From Plecoglossus altivelis (Eukaryota; Chordata; Actinopteri; Osmeriformes; Plecoglossidae): a DNA stretch of 64,000 nucleotides. The notes under the pieces are model-generated. The model had not been told where the DNA came from, made no database searches, and saw only the letters and a program-made list of their open reading frames with translations. The DNA is taken from positions 12,843,276 through 12,907,275 of the forward strand of contig BROE01000020.1 of assembly GCA_036571765.1 (NCBI GenBank), read 5' to 3'. Below, in pieces: positions 52,613-64,000 of this stretch (within the stretch, counting starts at the first letter, position 1; every line of letters starts with the position of its first letter). A program made the translations under genes and the position numbers.

Positions 52613-53338
52613 ATTTGCTTTTTAAAAACTGCCTAATAATGATGAATGCTTTCCTAGCCCAGATGATGACAAATGACTCCTCCGTTTTTACAGAAACGGG
52701 ACATCCAGCTTCTCAAGGCGTACATGAGAGCAATTCGCAGTGCCAATCCCAACCTACAGAACTTGGAAGAAACCATAGAATACAATGAGATACTAGAGTG
52801 AGTGGGTTATCAGTCTCCTGGGTGCACATCAGGCTGTGCTCTCTAGTCTACATTTATCATTTTAGTGCACATTGAAAATGGTCAGGATTATGCTGCTTAT
52901 CAGATAATCCTCATTATGTCCAGGGATGGTACTCAAATGTATTAGACACGTGTAACAGAACTTCTTCCCCATTCCCTTTTCAGGTGGGTGAATTCTCTCC
53001 AGCCTGCACGTGTGACCCGCTGGGGAGGCATGATCTCCACCCCAGACGCTGTGCTTCAAGCAGTCATCAAACGTTCGCTCGTCGACAGTGGCTGTCCACC
53101 CTCCATTGTCAACGACCTGATTGAGAACGCCCACGAAAGGAACTGGCCGCAAGGTCTGGCCACACTGGAGACCCGACAGATGAACCGGCGCTACTATGAG
53201 AACTATGTGGCCAAGCGGATCCCAGGGAAGCAGGCAGTGGTGGTGATGGCCTGTGAGAACCAGCACATGGGAGAGGACATGATCCTGGAGCCTGGCCTGG
53301 TCATGATCTTTGCTCATGGAGTGGAGGAGATCCTATGA
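50676..53338 (+). CDS. rnf41: E3 ubiquitin-protein ligase NRDP1 (RING finger protein 41)
   Basis: RING E3 ligase that controls ErbB3, BRUCE and parkin turnover and is itself stabilised by USP8. Five coding exons: 50676-50765, 52009-52280, 52436-52571, 52694-52797, 52984-53338 (90+272+136+104+355 nt), giving 318 aa (human 317). The RING is C18-x2-C21 ... C34-E-H36-x2-C39-x2-C42 ... C53-P-V-D56; the last ligand is Asp, as in the mammalian protein. A SIAH/TRAF-type zinc region follows (ITCDNAGFGCTA, DCEHNPKRPVVCEQGCG). A coiled coil (HLRSVVQLQQGKIADLER) is next, then the C-terminal USP8/substrate-binding domain (WGGMISTPDAVLQ, QMNRRYYENYVAKRIPGKQ) ending GVEEIL, one residue longer than human. 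The donor of exon 3 runs straight into a GT microsatellite. AATAAA lies at 53643. Confidence 0.98.
52572..52610. repeat. (GT)n microsatellite at the rnf41 exon 3 donor
   Basis: An uninterrupted GT run of about 19 units starts with the GT of the splice donor itself (CAGAACAG/GTGTGT). Confidence 0.95.
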
Positions 53339-53642
53339 CACAGCTAAAGAGATACTTCGAACTACCTGGAAATGAAAGAACAGAAGGGAGTGCTGGGGTC
53401 AAATGGATACATTGTCTCAGGCTCAGACCCCAGGCCTGAGGAAGAGGCTCTGACAGACAAAGATGGAGAAGATGATATGCCATACCATGGAGAAGAGAAG
53501 TGCCAGTAAAGAAAAGCCACAGAGAGAGACTGGCCCCAGCTAGAATATATAACAGACAGGTTTTAGGAGGCAGAGACATGATTAAAGAACTGCTTGAAGC
53601 AGACAAGCCCTTATGTAATAATGCTTCAATAATTAATGTTTT

Positions 53643-53655
53643 AATAAAATAAAAA
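53643..53655 (+). promoter_or_regulatory. rnf41 polyA signal
   Basis: Two overlapping AATAAA hexamers about 305 bases past the rnf41 stop, followed by A- and T-rich sequence. Confidence 0.65.
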
Positions 53656-54978
53656 TAGAGTAAAAAATAAATTAAATACACAGAGGGATTATCTTGCTAA
53701 GTGTTTTGGATAAAATACAATTGCATCTTATTGTACCTTATCTGCTCTGTCTCTGCTGTAGATGAAACATCTGATTGGTGGCCTATTATGAGAATTCATT
53801 TTGGATATGGCCCATTAATCCCTTTATTTTGAGCTGTGACTTCAAAGAGCAATTAGTACTGCTAGTTTGGAGCATCTACAACTACATTTATCTTGACCAG
53901 CTTGTCCCTCTGTCAGCACACAGGAATATGATCAAGAAAATATTGGTCTGGGAGTTTGGTAGTGAACATCAAATGTGGTCCTTTTTTCACTTGATGTACT
54001 GTTTCATGCCTTAGGGTTTTGTACAATTATTGCTGTAGATTTTATTTTCACAATGATTTGCAGCATTCAGCCCCCTTCACAACTTGTTTTGATGTTGTAT
54101 TGGTTAGAAGAGGGTCCAGTTATATGACAAAGCTCTGAGAGAGAATACCAAAGCATTTATGCTCATTAGTCAACCAATAACCAAAGTGTTTCCATTTATT
54201 TTGTAAAGTTGTTTGATGTCTGTTTATTTTTTTACATGGTTTGATATTGTTCACCTCATTGTCTGAAGGCCATTTAACAGCCTTTCTTGAATGTCATATT
54301 CCAGTAGATACATTGGTAATATGACATCTGTAAATTAAGTATCCCAGTTTGTCAATTTAATGTACTGTCTTCATCGATTCTGAAGTTAGACTTTCAGTTC
54401 TACTTTATCAATGTCGTTATTCCAGTTCCAGTCCCAGTTAACAAAAACATTACGAGTGTAGACTTGAAAATACTGATTAAAGCCATGGTAAAGTTCAGTG
54501 ACAACTTTCAGTTGGGGAGACTAAAGCCTGCCTGAATAGAATTTTCCACAGAATTTAGTAAATTAAATGTACTCCATAATCATATATCCTACACGTGTTA
54601 TTTCAATCACTGAAAGAACCTTGCTATTTAATTGTTCAGGCTTCATTAAGTGCTCGACCCATGAGAGCTAAGAGGGCTACAAAAGTGAAACAGCCCTAAT
54701 CCACTGCCTAGCTCTGCATGGCTGGATCCCCACGCTCTGTCAGTTATGTGCCTTGATACTATGTGGAACTCAAATGCAAGTCTTGGGAATCTGTGCAAAA
54801 GTGCCTGTATTTGTTGGAGACATTCAGCACTCTGTTGGATTACTAAAGCTGCCGATTGGCTTTTTGAGGGCAAAAACTGTACACAACCAGTTTATCATCT
54901 GATTTAAGTTTCAGGTAACTGTTGACCTGTGTAGTTTTGTCATTGGTCCAACTTCATTGTTCCTCTCACTTTAGACAG

Positions 54979-55102
54979 CCCCAGTTTCCCAGACATGGAT
55001 TGAGCCTGGCCCTAAAATTAAAGAAAGCTTTTATGAGGATCCCCATTTAAATTTGTTACAGTCTAGGACACGGCTTAATCCATGTCTAGGGAAACTGGGC
55101 CA
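54979..55102. mobile_element. MITE-like palindromic element
   Basis: Two inverted arms of about 36-40 bases flank a roughly 50-base centre. The left arm reads CCCAGTTTCCCAGACATGG then ATTGAGCC (from 54979). The right arm, read on the minus strand from 55102, gives CCCAGTTTCCCTAGACATGG then ATTAAGCC. The arms differ by a one-base insertion and a few changes. There is no coding capacity. The arm resembles dispersed repeats I have seen in fish genomes, but family identity is unproven. Confidence 0.65.
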
Positions 55103-55699
55103 TAGAGTGCATGTTTGAGATACAGTTTTAAGAATTTATAAGAACATAATTAATGGGACAACCATTGACCCACAATGAAATTAAGAAATTAAAATTGTCA
55201 TTGGATGTTTATCAAATGAATTCCCAATAACGTCTGTAGCAATTCTATACTTATTTCTGCCATTGCTTGTTCACAAGCGCTTGAAGGTTGGTGTTGCTGT
55301 GCGTATATAAAAATGCGAGTCTATTGTAAATCGAAAATGTATTGTAAATATTAATGATATAAATATAACTTAAAGCCTGTCTATCTATCCACATCAATAC
55401 TTGTTTATTCTTTAGTGAGTTGTATGGTTTCATTAAAATGATATTTAAAATCCGCATGTATTTTTTGGTTTAACAATTTAACATTTAATTATCTGAGATT
55501 TTACATTTGAGGTTTCCATTTCGTGTCCTCAAGAAACCACTTTTAATGTGCACTGTCCCGAAAGCAAGGCGGCAACCTATTACTGCACCTAGTCTGATGC
55601 CCCTCCCCCACAGACTCCTAAATCCCTTATAGTAGACCTACAATACTAACTTGTTCATTTAGACAGCAGGCAAGAACCACATGCATCCGGCGCGCACCT

Positions 55700-55814
55700 C
55701 GTAAGATCAGCTAAATAAAAATTTTACGTTGACTGAAGTGAAATACTACATCTGTATTTTGACTGCAGGTGTTCGTCGATTGTCACCTCAACTGGGGCGC
55801 ACGTCAACTAAAAA
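55700..55814 (+). promoter_or_regulatory. Possible dgka promoter and leader exon
   Basis: A moderately GC-rich stretch ends at the strong donor AAAA/GTAAGT at 55815. It would splice to the acceptor at 56993, two bases before the dgka ATG. Inferred from splice signals; the start of the exon is not defined. Confidence 0.35.
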
Positions 55815-56994
55815 GTAAGTAAGCTATTGCAGGAAGATAGCTTCAAAAGTATAGTACGTCATAATCCGCAACGTGAGTTTCAAAACAGCTTGAAAATAAA
55901 TTGTATCAGGCACTGTCGATTAGTATAAACTGTGACTGGGTATACTGAATACAGACTCTTGCACGACTGATATGGGAAATCAATTTGTTAAAGTTGATCG
56001 TGTTAAGTGACTAATCCTTGTCCGGTGTACGCTATCCTGTTCTTCAACTGGTTCACTCAACGTGCAATGCAATAAGTCATCGCATGTTAGAAAAGATTTG
56101 GCTTCTTTTTGATATTATTCTCATCGGGGATGTACTGTACGGCTTGAATTGCTTACTACCATGTATGGTCTATAGTACTGGAAGCATGTCTTACTGTTGA
56201 AACCCATGTTTACATACAGCTTTACGTAAATGGACTCGTCGACTCATCCATTGCAATGCTTCAAAGTTTGGTCCTGTCAAAATTGAAATAATTGCACATG
56301 CTTGGAACTGTTAGTGCCGTTGTTTTCAACCATACTCAACCATCTTCCAAGCATGCGAGCAGGGATTGTGTGCCGACACAAAGCAGTAACTACCAGAATT
56401 GTTTTGCACATAAATCTTCTTCTGTTAGGGAAATTCAATTTGACCATTTTTGTCTTCACTGTAAGCGACTCCATATTGAATCGTAAACTAGGTTACCACC
56501 TTTTTCGGACTTTCTTTTGTTTGTTTGTTTGTAAGTAACCAACATGCACTAAGATATCCTTTACTTTGGTTAGGCAAATGGAAAAGTACACATTTTCAAG
56601 GTGAGGTAGACTTTAAGATTACTTTTCCTTGATTGGAAAACCTGCTGGGACACCTACCTCCCCTGACAATACTTCTGTAATTGGAAGAGAGATTCGAACA
56701 AGATCTCACAAGTTGAAGCAGGAAACAGTTGCTGTCTCCCACTGATAAAAGTGACAGCCTCTAAGGGAGAAACAGGTACTTCAAGGATGTGAAGTGGAAT
56801 GTACAACAATGGACTGTTATCAAATCATCACATGACAGGGAGGATGACGACGAATAGTCAAACCAGTTTAAGCAGATGTCATCATAGCTGGGAGTGTTGG
56901 CTGTGTATTTACCTTCCAAACCTGTATCTTTCCTCTTCTATCTTTGTTCATCCCTCTTCCTAACTGTCCCTCCCTGCCCCTTTCTCTGTCCAGG

Positions 56995-59900
56995 ATGAGT
57001 GAGTGTGCCAAAATGACATCATCTACAGACACAGAGGGAAAGGACCTAAGTCCTGTGGATTTTATTCAATTGCAACAGTACATGGAATGTGAGTACCATC
57101 AGTCCTCATCATAGCACGGGCCGTCCAGAGAGAAGCCTTCGGAAAATCTGCAATTTGCAAACCGATCACTAATTCTATTGTTGACCTTTTCCCTGTTCAG
57201 ATAGCAGCACGAGAGTGAAAGATGTAATGAAGGAGTTTCATGCTGGTGGTCGATTAGTTCAACACAAGTTTGGAGAGGTAAATTGAAGTTTGGATTTGAC
57301 CCAATAGGTACAATTATCAAGTATTCTATGGCACTTAAATACAAAACAGTTCACATTTGTGTGGTAGAGAAAGTAAAATGTATTGCTATGATACACATGG
57401 AAAACCATGTAACTCAAATATAAGGCTGACCCACTCTGAACTTTCTCTCCTATGTCGCAACTTTCACTTTATTCCCTCTTGCAGCGTATCAATGCAGTGG
57501 GCTTCAGTCTGTTCCTTAAGACCTACCTGGAGGTGGAGGACTTCCCTGCTGACTTCACCCAGCGTTTGTTCCTCTACTTCAAGAATGCTGAACGAGATAG
57601 CACTATGAATAGCCCTCCGCCTAAGGGAGGTGAGTTCCACCATCCGATGACTTCAATATCTGTCAGCAATCTATAATTCATGTACTCCACAATGAACAAA
57701 AGAGGGCTTATGTGTCTCATTTATGCTCTTATGCATGAAATGTCAATCAGACATGGGTGTAACTTGCTTTCAACAAGTAGTGACTGCCTATTGCAATATT
57801 GACATGAATCAGTAGTTTAGCGAGTGTAAGTAACCTGCATGTTGTTGTGTCTGTAAGGTGGTGTCTTTCTCAGGGATGTTTCCTGCTACTTCTCTGTGCT
57901 GGAGGAGGGGCAACCGCATGATAAACTGGAATGTAAGACTGCGCTGTTCACATTTCAAATTCAGCTGCATGTCAGTTTAAGTCAGTTCTGTGGTGCCTAT
58001 GCTTCAACGGGGAGTGTGGTTATGTAACTAACTTTGTCATATGTCATTTATTACCAGTTACTTTTAAACTTTATGACAAAGATGGTAATGGCCTGCTGGA
58101 TAGTTCTGTGAGTAATTCCTGAATTACAGAACTACACCATTCTACCCTGAGAAAGGACAACACAGACATCTCCATGCTGATCTGTGTCTTCCTCCTGATT
58201 AGGAGGTGGATCGGATCATCACCCAGATGATGCGCGCGGCAGACTACCTGGGTTGGGATGTGACTGAACTCAGACCCGTAAGACAACCACCTGTCTCGCT
58301 CCCATGTCCTTAGATGAATGATAGAATGTACTGATTATTTAGCTACTATCGAGTTGTTACTCTTTCTTGAGCTACGTGTTATTTCATATGTACAGTTAAT
58401 CTTCTCTGTGTGAGACAGTAGTTGCGTATTGCCAATGTGTACAGATGGTGGACGATGTGGTGCACAACATTAAATACTCTGTCTAGATGAGAATGTGAGG
58501 GAATGTCTTTTTGTAGGCAACAGAGTTTAATGGCACTTTCTTATCGGTTGAGAAGTAAGTATAAGATTAGAACTGTGTCATCGGTCAGGTGCTGAAGGAC
58601 ATGATGACAGCTATTGATGCGGATGGAAGTGGGACAGTGACCCTGGACGAATGGGTGAAAGGAGGCATGAACAACGTGCCCCTGCTTGTGCTGCTTGGAC
58701 TGAAGGTACATATAGACAAGCAGATCTGTGGCCTGGAAGAACTTAGCTTGTACTTTATGCAGTCTCCTGCCCTGTTAGTTGTTGCTAGTTGATGCTACAT
58801 GAGGCCATCCCCCATGTCACCGTTTAACAGTTTAAATCAGCTTTTTCAAACAAGGCAGTGAATCATTCCTTTATTTGACGTTGCCTGTCAGTATTGTATG
58901 CTTTGTTCATGATGATGTGCTGCAGGCTTTATTTGACACAAACTGACTGTACTCCCCTCTCTCTCTCTTTTTAGAAGACAGAGAGGGATGGTCAACATAT
59001 CTGGAGAATGAAGCATTTTAACAAACCAACTTACTGCTTTGTGTGTCAGAGCATGCTGCTGGGTCTGGGGAAGCAGGGCCTCTGCTGTACCTGTAAGAGC
59101 ACCAAACGAACACCAGGGGGCAACATTCAGATATCTCCTTGAGCTGAACACTGACAACACAATGTTTCCCCACCAGTGGAGTGTCTGATCTCAAGTCTAA
59201 TATCATCTCTATTACAGAAGGTTCTAGAGGCTATTAATACATGAGAGCATTACCTTTCCAATGTGAAATCTAAAATCTCTTGCATGATGTATTTTTCTTT
59301 CAGTTTGCAAGTACACTGTCCATGGTCGCTGTGCAAACAAAAACCCTGATCCATGCGTCCATACCTTTGTCAAAAACCCCAAATTAATTGGGGTAACTAT
59401 GTTCATACTGTATTTTTAGCTAGTTTGCATGGTTTTGACTGTTATAGACTCTATAGCTTTTATGTCTTTCTCTGTCATTTTAAACTTCTGAATTGATCGC
59501 ACCCCTTGTGTCTCTCCACATTGGGTTGTAATGTACCACAGGTGCCAGCTCATGACTGGATCAGTGCAGACTGTGACTCCAGTAAGTGTCAGCTCTGTCA
59601 CAAGAAGATCAAGAACCTGGCTGGGAAACAGTGTGTTTGGTGCCACCAGATGGTGAGGAGGAAGGCGTACAAGTTTCCTGTGTATGTGGAGAGGAAGACT
59701 GAGATACTTAGTGGGAGATTGACACATAGACAGATAAAGAGAAAATAACTGGAACATAACTGTCATTTTGTACAACAGATAGATAACTTCATGATTAAGT
59801 GTTTCTCTTTTTTAAGCGGCATGAGGACTGTGTGCCATTGGGGTCTTCAGCATGTGACTGTGGATCACTGAGAGATCACATACTTCCACCATGGGCTATA

Positions 59901-62900
59901 CATTCTGCTTCAAAGGTACAAATCAGCCTTAGTAGTTATTCATTAAGACTGTGTTTTATGCAGTTAGTGTGTTTCAATCATGTGTGTGTGTGTCCCAGGA
60001 GGTTGGTGGTCCCAGTTGCCCTGATGACACTAACCTGCTAGACATCACTCCAGATGGACACCTTCTGCAGGTGTGCTGCTCTATCAGCCTTTGGTACACC
60101 ATCCTTCACATTACAACTCACACAATCACCTAACACACCCAATTAATTCAAGTTTGATTTCACATGTATGTGCTTCTCCAGTCATATTTGTCTGATCTAG
60201 CTCACTAAGTAGTTAGCTACATGCTTTAGGTAGTTGGATGCGATAAGATGCACAGATGCAGGAACAACGTTTATTCCAGGACACAGCTATGCTCCCTGTT
60301 TCTGTACTGTTTCTGTATGTTGGGTTCCCTTACATCAAACATCATACGTAACAAAACACCTTTTTTCTTCCATGGGTTGAGTTAGGGTTGTGGTCATTAG
60401 AATGCATTTCCTTTCAAGGCTTTGCACAAACCAGAACCCACCATTTTACATTTTCTGTGTGTTTTTAAAAAGATTCAGCTTTTATCTACCATATCTTCTT
60501 TTAGGTTGTCCCTGTTCCAGGCATCCACCCGCTTCTTGTGTTTGTGAACCCAAAGAGTGGAGGAAATCAGGGGAAGAGGTAAGATTATTGGTGGCATATT
60601 GATTCTTGTCTTTGATGCCAATAAAATGCTTTTGTCTGTTCCAGAGTATTGCGAAAGCTCCAGTACCTCTTGAATCCTCGACAAGTTTATAACCTTTCCA
60701 ATGGAGGACCTTCACCAGGGTAAATTACATTTAAACTAGTAAACAAAACTCATTGAGACAAACATTTGTTCTATATTTTCCTGACTTTGTCTATTGGTAA
60801 TGGGTTAATGACCCCTCCAAAGTTTGGCTTCCAAACTTGGAAGCAACATCTTGTTCATGGTTCACTTCACTTGACCGTAGAGCTGTTCAGTGTTCTTCAT
60901 TATCTTAATGAAGAGCTCCTGTTCTATTTTTCTTCATCTGCCAGATTTCGACCAGAGTGATGGATTCCATCACATTTAAATGGTATTTTAAAATGACAAT
61001 GTTCTGTGTGTGATTGGTATTCCAGACTCCATTTCTTTCGAAACCTTCATGACTACAGAATCTTGGTCTGTGGAGGAGATGGCACTGTTGGTTGGATTCT
61101 GGATGCCATAGGTAACTTTGTTAGACACTGGATTCACCTTAACCCAAACAATCTATGCACATGATTTGTTTTGGTATGTGCACATGCTCACTTGTGCATG
61201 TTTTCAGACAGAGCAGATCTGCCAGTACGTCCTCCAGTGGCTATCCTTCCTCTGGGTACTGGGAACGATCTGGCGCGCTGTCTTCGCTGGGGAGGAGGTG
61301 AAGACAACATTGTCATTGTTGTTGTTACCCAAACTATGAACAGTGATATGAGGAGAGAAGTATATCAGTATCTTGATGTGTCTGGTGATTGTTTTTTTTA
61401 CCCTCTGCGGTTCAGGATACGATGGCTCTGACCTCAGCGAGATCCTGAAAGAGATTGAGGGCAGCGTATTGGTGCACATGGACCGCTGGAGTGTGCAGGT
61501 GATACCTGACAACCCCCAGGATGAAGGAGATCTTGTGCCCTTTGAGATCATCAACAATTACTTCTCCATTGGAGTGGTGAGGCATGATGTCAGAGATTTG
61601 TGAAAGATAATGATTATCATACCTTACTTATTAAATTGAGACTTCACTGAAGGACACAGCTAATAATACATTAATACAACAGGACATAACTGAACTCGGT
61701 TGTAGTAAATTATAATAAATATTTGACAGTAACTGTGTGCTGTGAGGATGAATGACTGCTCCAGTGTTAAAGCCCAATAACTAACCCTCTGTATGTAAAA
61801 GATGCAATGTTGACTGTTGGCAGGATGCCTCCATTGCACATCGCTTCCATTCAATGAGGGAAAAGCACCCCCAGAAGTTTAACAGCAGGTGAGGAGGCCA
61901 AATAATAAACAGCGAGTCACTGGACAGAATTAGTGGTCTCAGATTACGCATATGTTTCATATCTTGTTGTTGAACTTCAGGAGTGTTTGTTGTACAGTTG
62001 TACAACACTCAATGAGAGTTTATTTATGAGCAATCGGAATGCCTTTTGTTTCACATTTTGTTTGGTTTCTGATAGGGCAAAGAATAAACTGTGGTATTTT
62101 GAGTTTGCCACGTCGGAAACCATCTCTGCGTCCTGCAAGAAGCTTAAGGATTGTCTGACTATTGAGGTAAAAACGACTGTTCTCTGTTTCAAATACTACA
62201 TTCTGTGGTTGAAGAGCTGGATTTCTTTCTTTCTGTAAAAACAGAAAATGGATAACATTTGACTTCTGTCTTCCTCTCCGTGTGTCTGCTAGTGTTCTGG
62301 GATGCTCTTGGACCTGAGCAGCCTATCTTTAGAGGGAGTGGCTGTAGTCAACATACCCAGCATGCATGGTGGCTCAAACCTGTGGGGTGAGCCCAAAAAG
62401 GCAGACAAGCATATTGTGTCTGAGGAGAAACTCCATGAGGTTATCACTGACCGTGAGGCTTTGAAAATTAGTTCGCAGGGTGAGACTCGCTTGTTTGCCT
62501 TTCCATATAACATTTGAACTGACAGGCAACAACATTTGAACATTTGCGTTTTACTAGAAATCATAATAAGTCACTTCCTGATTGTTATTTTCCATTCTAG
62601 ACTTGAGTGACAAACGTTTGGAGGTTGTGGGGTTGGAGGGGGCAATGGAGATGGGACAGATCTATACAGGGCTCAAGAGTGCTGGACACAGACTGGCTCA
62701 AGCCTCTCAGTTAACTATCAAGTAAGCTCTGTAACACACACACACTTTCATATCGAATTCCAAGCATGGCCAATGCACCATCGAATGTTTCTCTCCTATT
62801 CCTCCTATAAATAGGACACATAAAGCTTTGCCCATGCAGATTGATGGTGAGCCCTGGATGCAGCCCCCATGCACTGTGAGTGCAATAAATAATACTCACG

Positions 62901-63140
62901 TACACCTGCACACATACTAAACATTAAGCCTAAAAGTAGATCTTACAATATACCACAAGGCTCCTCAAATACGTCTTTAATTCTAAATAGGGTCAAAGTT
63001 AATCATGGCTTCAATAACTTCCTATTGAATGCTTTGTATCTCTGCCCTTCTTTCCTCAGATCCACATCACTCACAAGAACCAAGCAAATATGTTGATGGC
63101 TGCACCAGCTAAGTCATCAGGCTTCTTCCACCTTAAGTAG
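56995..63140 (+). CDS. dgka: Diacylglycerol kinase alpha
   Basis: Type I, Ca2+-regulated lipid kinase that phosphorylates diacylglycerol to phosphatidic acid at membranes. 23 coding exons: 56995-57088, 57201-57277, 57485-57629, 57858-57932, 58058-58107, 58203-58277, 58589-58705, 58975-59092, 59304-59392, 59542-59652, 59817-59915, 59999-60070, 60505-60578, 60645-60719, 61026-61111, 61208-61297, 61416-61576, 61824-61888, 62076-62166, 62293-62479, 62601-62721, 62815-62875, 63060-63140. They total 2214 nt and give 737 aa (human 735). An N-terminal recoverin-homology region is followed by two complete EF-hand loops, D137-E148 (DKDGNGLLDSSE) and D182-E193 (DADGSGTVTLDE). Two C1 zinc fingers start at His219 and His284. 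The catalytic domain has VFVNPKSGG, then GGDGT at 440-444 and LGTGNDLARCLRWGGG. The accessory domain has NNYFSIGVDASIAHRFH, IPSMHGGSNLWG and MQIDGEPWMQPPCT. Type I structure and the WVKGG linker favour alpha over beta or gamma. AATAAA lies at 63860. Confidence 0.96.
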
Positions 63141-64000
63141 ACCTAGGCGTAAGGAACAGTGCAAGGAACAATGTTTATACCAGGCACAGTAGCATCTACT
63201 CAATCTGGTCAAGGTCTACAGTGCACATGGAGGAATAGAAACGTATTACTTACAGATGTTGACCAATGAATTGGAGGGTTGGGTTACAAGCACAATAAAT
63301 TATAATAGTGAAATCTCAAAGAGGTTCAAAGGGAGGTTGATTAATAGCTAACACTAATGAATTAGATCCAACACTTACTGTAAAGTTTGTGATGGTTTTC
63401 ATGGTACTAATGTGTGCTACTTTATATTATATGAATCCATAGTATTTTATCATGTTTCTATCTATATTATATACCAATATTTTCATTCCTTTGTTGTTTT
63501 GTTTTGTCGTTCTGTCTTGGAAAACTATTTTTGAATTGACTAGGAGTTTTTAGGCAAATGTTTTTGTACTGTATCAGTTATGATAAACACTGTAAGTCAT
63601 TTTGTGATTGTAGTAGGCTATATATATATATAGTAAGTGTAGAACATGCTTTCACTGTGGTGAATCTATAGGTTCATATGACTTGTTCAGCGTGTTTTAT
63701 TCCACAGTTGTTTAGACAGCTGGTAGCATTGACCTTCAGAGGCTAACTTAACAACTAAACCTCTCTAAACCACTCCTTCCTTTTCACCCTGCTATCTTTC
63801 TGCTCACGATATCAAAACGATATACTACTGATATGACTTTATAATCTAATTTGATAGTTAATAAAAAATGTACAGAGGTGTACAGCTTTTGAGTGAGTGT
63901 TGTAAGCTATTACGAGAGTGTTGTTTTATGTGTACAGTAACTATATCTGTTGCAGCAGATATTGATAGTACCTTAATCTAAATGTCATTCCAATGAGGGT
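63141..64000 (+). other. dgka 3' UTR and right edge
   Basis: AT-rich sequence with possible polyA signals at about 63292 (ACAATAAATT) and 63860 (TTAATAAAAAATG). A short TATATATA run lies near 63620. No further gene is seen before the window ends. Confidence 0.6.

Larger units (their letters stand above)
53339..56994. other. rnf41 3' UTR and rnf41-dgka spacer
   Basis: The rnf41 3' UTR ends near the AATAAAATAAAAATA cluster at 53643-53655. The rest is AT-rich with no recognised gene. It holds a MITE-like inverted repeat at 54979-55102. A plausible dgka leader exon ends at 55814 (CTAAAAA/GTAAGT), and the first dgka coding exon has a good acceptor at 56992-56993 after a long pyrimidine tract. Confidence 0.6.

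Noticed and set aside
52862..53317. Minus-strand 151-codon frame opposite the last rnf41 exon
   Set aside because: Antisense shadow of a well-supported coding exon.
1..64000. CRISPR arrays, operons, tRNA or rRNA genes, retroviral or other viral genes
   Set aside because: None were seen; the window is ordinary vertebrate nuclear sequence with spliced genes. Small RNAs cannot be excluded by eye.

Overview
This window is nuclear DNA from a ray-finned fish, most probably a teleost. Eight multi-exon vertebrate genes with GT-AG introns can be read exon by exon. Their proteins match the human ones closely in length and motif order, introns are mostly short, and the spacers are AT-rich with many dinucleotide microsatellites. 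I cannot name the species. All exon borders were set by hand from splice sites, reading-frame phase and family knowledge. No alignment or database search was run.

Layout, left to right. (1) A synaptotagmin of the 3/6/9/10 subgroup, closest to SYT6, on the minus strand at 130-13945. Its first four coding exons are here; the rest of C2B lies beyond the left edge, and a 12-kb first intron fills most of the first 14 kb. (2) A 3.5-kb head-to-head spacer with a long GA tract and one unexplained 87-base coding-like block. (3) cnpy2, plus, 17734-18808. (4) cs (mitochondrial citrate synthase), plus, 19621-23544, starting only about 270 bases after the cnpy2 polyA signal. (5) coq10a, minus, 25089-26569, tail-to-tail with cs; the two polyA signals overlap. 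(6) ankrd52, plus, 27710-36550, 28 coding exons, head-to-head with coq10a, followed by about 10 kb of AT-rich sequence that probably holds a very long 3' UTR. (7) nabp2, minus, 47646-48927. (8) rnf41, plus, 50676-53338, head-to-head with nabp2. (9) dgka, plus, 56995-63140, 23 coding exons.

The block cnpy2-cs-coq10a-ankrd52-nabp2-rnf41 keeps the order of human 12q13, except that no SLC39A5-like gene is seen between ankrd52 and nabp2. dgka, which lies further away in human 12q13, follows rnf41 directly, and a SYT6-like gene (human SYT6 is on chromosome 1) is on the other flank. The genes do not form one pathway. cs and coq10a both serve mitochondrial respiration. The others act in ER folding (cnpy2), PP6 phosphatase scaffolding (ankrd52), DNA repair (nabp2), ubiquitination (rnf41), lipid signalling (dgka) and Ca2+-regulated exocytosis (syt6). 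I found no clear new biological system. The best leads are the orphan coding-like block at 16375-16461, the two head-to-head promoters, the overlapping cs/coq10a 3' ends, the rnf41 splice donor fused to a GT microsatellite, and a MITE-like inverted repeat at 54979-55102.
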